Positions 58,304 through 64,000 of a DNA stretch of 64,000 nt are shown piece by piece (positions within the stretch are counted from its first letter, which is position 1; each line of letters starts with the position of its first letter). The notes beneath the pieces are model-generated. The model was given only the letters and a program-made list of their open reading frames with translations, ran no database searches and was not told the DNA's origin. The position numbers and the translations under genes are program-made. Where the stretch lies: NCBI GenBank assembly GCA_964247055.1, contig OZ176053.1:744001-808000 (forward strand), read 5' to 3'. This stretch comes from Paragordius varius (taxonomy: Eukaryota > Nematomorpha).

Positions 58304-61300
58304 ATGCTTGTTTTGCTTGAGACGGCAGCAGGATTCGCGATATTTAAAGTACATTGGGATATATATAATACATATATAGGTTTTGGATGAAAACAAATTA
58401 GCTTCCTCGGAAAATATACTTTCAGAATTTGATTCTCCAGATAAAGCCCAAAAAATGTATTTATTGATTTAATTTTAGTTTGGAATTAAAACATTTCCAT
58501 AAGTTTGGCGATACCACAGAAGCACTAGATGGTTAATTTATAATTAATATTTTTAGCGGTTTCAGCACTTCTTGAAGGCAAGATAGGCACTGTTCTCAAA
58601 AAGTTTTTGAAAAAGCATGTCGTCAAATCTATCCACGAAGATTTGGCTGTCGCAGATGCCAAATTGGGAAATTTAATTAAAGTTAACCGATATTATAATT
58701 ATTTTTTTTGTAAAATAGTTAACTTTTTTTAAAATAGTTTTGGTAATAATTATATACATTCGCTTATTTTTATATTTTATTTCGTAATGGCTTTAATTAT
58801 TCTCTAAATTTTTTTGCTTGGAAGGAATTAGCTTATATTTAGGTATATTTATAGTTGTTTTATTTTTTAAGAAACGTAACTAGAGATTAATATGTCTCTT
58901 AATTTTAAATGTACTTTTTTATATCAAATCGGGTATCAGTATCCATTTCTTTGCACTATCAGAATGGCGGTTTGAATTTTTAAAGACTTTTTGAACTGAT
59001 TTTGGTTTATTTTTTCCATTTCTCGGGTTTTTCATAGGTTAGTTTGATCATTTTCTATTTTAGAGGTTCTATCTTGGTCTCGGCCTGCCTTTCTTGCATT
59101 TCCCTTTAGTATTTCATTCAAGCATTGTGTTAGTTATTCCCTTGGTAGTGATTTCTATAAAAACGGCATCTATTTTGGAATAGAATCCTCTATAAAAAAG
59201 ATTCAATTTCGCAGTTTTGTCCTTACTGTTCTCTCTTTGTTAAACTATACATACTATAAATTTTTCCTCGGTTTTCAATAACCACTTTTCTTGTGTCTCT
59301 GTTGTTGCCCGTGTTTGACTACTATTTAGAATTGTTGGTCAAGTTGCCGCCTTGTTCAGTCAAAATTGAAATATTATGGACTAAACGTAAAAATATAAAG
59401 ACAAAATTTTGTTTTCGAAAAACAACCATACTTTAACAATAATTTATAGTATTATATATCATTTTAATACAAATCGTAACAAAGATAATTTATTATTTAA
59501 CCTATTTACATCTCTATTTTATACCTACAGTGTAAAACAATGAGTTATATTTTAAAAAATCAAAATTTAAAAAGTATAGTTGTCTTTTAGAATAAAATAT
59601 TTGTCTTTATATTTTTACATTTTGTCCGTATAATTTCAATTTTTACTGTATACCCTTTGTTCTTAGAGATACTTAGGTATTGAAAATGGCTTCAATACGC
59701 GAAACTTGGATGTGAATATTAATTAAAATTTGAAAAACCTATAAATATATTTTTTAAGACAAAACGCCCCCCTTTTTACCTAATTTAATATTCATTAAAT
59801 AATACCAATTATTATACCATTTACAGTTCGAATTCACCCTACAATTCAAATTCACTCTCGAACTTAATCTAAAATAAATTAGGTGTTTTTTATGATTATA
59901 AATTACTTATATATTTTTATATTCTTAAAAAATCAAATTTTATATAAAAAATAAAAAAAAATAATAAACTATGCCATTAAGATATATACCATATCATATT
60001 AATGATAAGTTATGTTAGCTGCCCGAAAACACATTATATATTTTTAGGGTGAATTTGAATTGTAAATGGTATATTTTTTATGAATTTTATAAAATATGTT
60101 AATAGGAAAAATTTGAGTTAAATTGCGTCCACAATTCCAAAATTTTGGATCTGATGAAAGGAATTAGAACGCAAATTAATACACTCCTGCCTGTTTTACC
60201 CGAGGAGGAATTGTCAAACATGTCACTTGGGTTGGCACATAGGTTTAATTTTATTTTTTTTAGTTTTAGTTTAAAATTATGCTTTTTATGTTTTACTAAT
60301 TGAAATATTTTTATTTTTTTCCTTACTATTTCATTTTAGTTTATCACGGTATAAGCTTAAATTTAGCCCCGATAAAGTTGATACAATGATCATACAAACC
60401 ATATGTAAGAATATTTATAATTTTAACTTTTTAGTTTATTATGAAAATTAATATAAAAGAATATATTTTGTCAAATTACATTAAAATTTGAAATTATACG
60501 GACATAACATAATATAAAGACAAATATTTTTATCTAAAAGACAAGCGTATACTTTTTTAATATTGATTTTTTTTAAATATAATTTATTGTTTGAAATGGC
60601 AAAGTGTGAAATTGAGATATATATTTAGATATTACTAACACAATTAATTCTATATATTTATAATTATAACTAAATAGCTTATATAGGAAAATTAAGGTTT
60701 CAAAAAGTATGGTGGTTATCTTTCAAAAAAAAATTTGTTTTTATATTTTTACGTTTTGTCCGTATAATTTCAACTTTCACTGTTTTTCAATTTTCGTTCC
60801 CTCTTTTTTTGAATCGTAAATTTTTATAAAAATAATACGGTTTTAGTGACAAATGAAATATTTTTATTTATGTTTTGGCTATTGCGCAATGTACAGTAAA
60901 AATTGAATTTATACGGACAAAAAACGAAAAATTATATAGACAAATATTTTTTTTATAAAAGAAAACCATACTTTTTAAACGTTAGTTTATCCCATATATA
61001 AATTATTTTTTAATTACAATCGTAAAATACATAATTGATTGTTTTACCAATATACATCTTTATTTCACACTTTTTAATATATAACAATGATTATCATAAT
61101 TAAAATAAAATGAAGGAAAAAATATTTGTCGTTTATATAATATATCTGTTTTTATATTTTTCCGTTTTGTCCCTATAATTTCAGTTTTTACTGTACATTT
61201 TTACTTTTTGTCCACATAAAATTTCATTTTTTACTGTAATTATTGAAATCAAATCATAATTATACTAAAAACAGATCATTTTTATAGAAATTTAGTTTAT

Positions 61301-63394
61301 TTTGATTTATTTTGCTAAATATTTATTTTTTTTAATGTGTTATATCAGCTCTATTAGACGATCTAGATAAAGAATTAAATAATTATGTAATGCGTTGTCG
61401 AGAATGGTATGGTTGGCATTTCCCTGAACTCGGAAAAATTGTTGCAGACCACGTGACTTACGCTAAAATAGTCAAATCCTTGGGTAATTTATAATAAAAC
61501 AAATTTATAAAAAAAATGAAACTTAAAATGTAAATCATGAAAATATGGGCTAATTTATTAAAAGTTACTACTCATTTGGTATTGTTGCTGTTTTTGTATA
61601 TAATACTGAGAAGAAAATTTTTACTAAATTTTAAAATAAGCATCGTTAAATTAGGAGATATAAGGCCAAACATGATAATTTGATAGATTGTACTATAATA
61701 CTTTTTAAGTTAAGGCTTTAAAAAAGTCTTGTTTTTTTACTTACCTTCAATTTTTAATTTAAATAAAAGATTTGAGCTATGATTTGGTAATTTTTTAACG
61801 TAACAATACTGTGTTTAACGTTTGTAAAAAAATTTAGATTTTGTTTTTCCTATTTTATGCCTTGTTTTTTTAGATTTTTATAAAATGTTCTTTTTTTAAT
61901 TGAATAGGAATGCGTACGAATGCGCCATCTACCGATCTTTCCTCCCTGGTATCTGAAGACGTGGAGGAACAAATACGAAATGCTGCTCAAATCTCAATGG
62001 GAACCGAAATTTCTGACGAAGATATTAGCAATATCATTTTTATGTGTGGACAGGTTTAAAGATTTATATTTCTAAAAGAGATTTATTTAAAAATTTAAAA
62101 AAAATTCAATTATTTGAAAATAATTTTCCAGAAAAGTTTAATATTTTCATATATAGACTGGTTGATAATATTGATTTTTAACACAAATTTATTTAAGATT
62201 ATTAAAAAATCTATTTTAAACTTATATTATGCATGTAATAAAAACTTTATACATTAAAAATGAAATTAAGAAATGTAAAAACTAAAATACAAATATTTTT
62301 TTTCAACAAAAATATTTCATACTCCCTTGCCTGTATTTTTTGTGAATTTTTTACCCAATTTTTTGTAAGATAATCTATCGTTTTGAATTAAATTTCAATA
62401 CACTCAATTATATTATATTTAATTATGGAAGAAAAATCTAGTTGTAAGGGTATGCTCTTTTATTCGTATAATTTCAATTGTTACTCTATTTATTTGTCCA
62501 AATGTATTATTAAGCTAATCGAAATAGCAAAAAATTAATTTTGAAAAACAATTGACTATATATATACTATTGGACCATTCAAACTTTTTTATTATTTTTC
62601 TTTAGATTCTAGAAATGGTGGATTATAGAGCACAACTGTTTGAGTATTTGAGAAATCGTGTAATGGCAATTGCTCCTAATTTAGCTGTCCTGGTTGGCGA
62701 ATTAGTTGCGGCCAGGCTTATAGCTCATGCGGGTAAATTCGTTTTATTTTTTGTAACAATTAGTATTGATAATATTTAAAGCGTTGAGAATTTTTTAAAT
62801 TTCTAATAAAATATTGGTGAAAGATTATAATATGGTATATTCTTAAGTAATTTTTGTTACCATTTTACAGTAAAAATGAAATAATAATGTAGACAAAACT
62901 TGAAAACATAAAGACAAATAATATTTTTTGAAAAAAAAGACAAAAAATTATACTTTTTTAAACTTGATTTTTTTCACATATAATTCATTGTTGTAATCTG
63001 CAAAGTATAAAATAAAAATTTAAAATGGTAACATACATTCAATTATATATTTTACAATTGTAATAATTTAGGTTATGGAAAAAAATCAAGGTGGTTAGTA
63101 AAATATGGCTGCCATTTTTTTTAAGTTTGCATTTATAATTTTTACCCAATCTATTTTTTCCCCCTAAATTTTTATATTTCTGTGATAGAGAATTCGTTTT
63201 AATTTTATATTTTAACCCCTTTTAATCAAGGTTCCCTAATAAATTTGGCCAAATGTCCAGCATCTACCGTTCAAATTCTGGGTTCTGAAAAGGCCATGTT
63301 CCGCGCCCTTAAAACGAAGCACAATACCCCCAAGTATGGACTTTTATTTCATGCTACGCTTGTGGGCCAAGCTACTCAAAAGAATAAAGGAAGG
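58304..63394 (+). CDS. NOP58: NOP58, box C/D snoRNP core protein (5-prime part, ten exons)
   Basis: NOP58 is a nucleolar core protein of box C/D snoRNPs, needed for 2-prime-O-methylation and processing of rRNA. Exons: 58304-58348, 58380-58456, 58479-58531, 58557-58681, 60106-60242, 60340-60404, 61349-61483, 61908-62053, 62606-62732, 63231-63394. The last ends at a donor GTAAGT and the gene leaves the window. All junctions are GT-AG, all phases agree, giving 358 residues without a stop. Order: NOP5 N-terminal domain ([51 protein letters not shown]), coiled-coil region ([18 protein letters not shown]), NOSIC ([40 protein letters not shown]) and the Nop domain ([72 protein letters not shown]). 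NOP56 and PRPF31 are excluded by the start MLVL-ET and the [12 protein letters not shown] block. Introns 1-3 are 31, 22 and 25 bp, unusually short; introns 4, 6 and 9 are long and MITE-bearing. The missing part is the rest of the Nop domain and the KKE-rich tail. Confidence 0.97.
59356..59648. repeat. M1 MITE, NOP58 intron 4
   Basis: CAGTCAAAATTGAAATATTA at left, TTCAATTTTTACTG-TA at right, about 293 bp. Confidence 0.85.
59813..60075. repeat. About 263-bp element with subterminal repeats (family M8), NOP58 intron 4
   Basis: ATACCATTTACAGTTCGAAT then repeated CAATTCAAATTCACYC units at left; GGGTGAATTTGAATTGTAAA-TGGTAT at right. The inverted ends are built of short tandem units of about 18-20 bp. 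A larger relative lies at 63446-63800. Confidence 0.82.
60480..60782. repeat. M1 MITE, NOP58 intron 6, first copy
   Basis: TA-CATTAAAATTTGAAATTATA at left and TTCAACTTTCACTG at right, slightly worn ends. Confidence 0.82.
60894..61238. repeat. M1 MITE, NOP58 intron 6, second copy plus an extra right end
   Basis: Full copy 60894-61193 (TA-CAGTAAAAATTGAATTTAT to TTCAGTTTTTACTG-TA). It is followed at 61197-61238 by another right-end fragment (TTTTTGTCCACATAAAATTT to TTTACTG-TA). Confidence 0.85.
62244..62490. repeat. Degraded M1 MITE, NOP58 intron 8
   Basis: Weak matches only: ATACATTAAAAATGAAATTA at left and TTCGTATAATTTCAATTGTT at right. Confidence 0.5.
62867..63150. repeat. M1 MITE, NOP58 intron 9
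   Basis: TA-CAGTAAAAATGAAATAATAA at left, AAAGACAAATAATATTTTTT inside; the right end is eroded near 63150. Confidence 0.72.
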
Positions 63395-63445
63395 GTAAGT
63401 TTTCGATAATATAAAAGTTAATTTGTACGGGCAAAATGTTAAAAT

Positions 63446-64000
63446 ATACCATTTACAGTTCAAATTCACCCTTGAACAATTCAAATTTACCCTCGTACAA
63501 TTCAAATTCACCCTTGAACAATTCAAATTTATCCTCGAAAAATTCAAATTCACCCTAAAAATAAATTGTGTATTTTCGAACTAATATAACTCATTATTTT
63601 TATGAAATATATGTTTATGTTATAGTTTATTATTTTTTCAGTATTATTTAAATTTAAATCAAAATTTTTATTTTTTAAAAATATATAAAAATATTGGTAA
63701 TTTTTAATCTCAAAAACATATATTTTATTTGAGGGTGAATTTGAATTGTTCGAGGGTGAATTTGAATTGTTTAAAGGTAAAATTGAATTGTAAATGTTAA
63801 AATATAAATACAAATATTTTTTTTGAAAAAGACTAACTTACTTTTTTAAACTTTAGTAGTTTTTCTAATATAAAATATTTAATTACGCCTGGAATATGTA
63901 AAGTTGATTGTGTTACCAATATACATATATAATACATATACTTATAAATTTAAAACAATAAACAATAATTAAAAAAATTAAGATTGAAAAAGTATGGTTT
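63446..64000. repeat. M8 element with tandem subterminal repeats, then a partial M1 MITE
   Basis: At 63446-63560 CAATTCAAATTCACCCTTGAA-type units of about 21 bp are repeated four to five times after ATACCATTTACAGTTC. At 63728-63800 the inverse units (GAGGGTGAATTTGAATTGTT) end in GTAAATG. From about 63796 an M1-like body follows to the window edge (AAAAAGTATGG near 63990). All lie in NOP58 intron 10. Confidence 0.75.

Overview
The window is a very AT-rich, repeat-laden piece of a eukaryotic nuclear genome, almost certainly an animal. It holds single-copy animal genes with many short GT-AG exons, including a headcase (HECA) homologue, a family known from animals. Nothing in the sequence lets me name the species. 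Five gene families could be read by eye: ferroportin/SLC40A1 (two copies), pyruvate dehydrogenase E1 alpha (whole, plus a stray last exon), BRAP/ETP1, headcase, and the first ten coding exons of NOP58, which runs off the right edge.

Layout. 1-10.3 kb: duplicated segment A, with a nine-exon SLC40A1 gene (+ strand) and the isolated last exon of PDHA (- strand). 10.3-22.4 kb: a gene-poor spacer with a GC-richer fragment, two inverted copies of a GC-richer repeat, a degenerate CAGCTG-rich repeat field and a long A/T minisatellite. 22.4-31.5 kb: duplicated segment B, with the second SLC40A1 copy and the genuine last exon of PDHA. 31-36.8 kb: the rest of PDHA on the - strand. 36.9-39.4 kb: intronless BRAP, divergent from PDHA with only 122 bp between the start codons. 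39.5-50.3 kb: repeats, including a hammerhead ribozyme element and a large palindrome carrying a second, mirrored ribozyme. 50.4-52.8 kb: intronless headcase on the - strand. 53.1-57.6 kb: a cluster of about 1.1-kb foldback elements. 58.3-64 kb: NOP58.

The two SLC40A1 copies are the main gene-level story. Copy A has its first coding exon split by a 1.54-kb insertion flanked by a 16-bp duplication. Copy B has an in-frame TAG in exon 6. In both, the four residues that bind metal in vertebrate ferroportin (human D39, H43, C326, H507) are replaced by N, R, S and K. The locus may therefore be decaying, or may encode an altered SLC40-type transporter.

The dominant repeat is a roughly 300-bp MITE with TIRs of about 80 bp beginning CAGT and flanked by TA, as in Tc1/mariner-type elements. 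I count over 25 copies, many inside introns. One sits in segment B but not segment A, so the family moved after the duplication. At least eight further non-autonomous families are visible.

The genes are housekeeping in character (mitochondrial pyruvate oxidation, ubiquitin signalling, snoRNP assembly, metal transport, a developmental regulator). Apart from the divergent PDHA/BRAP promoter I see no sign that they work as a unit.
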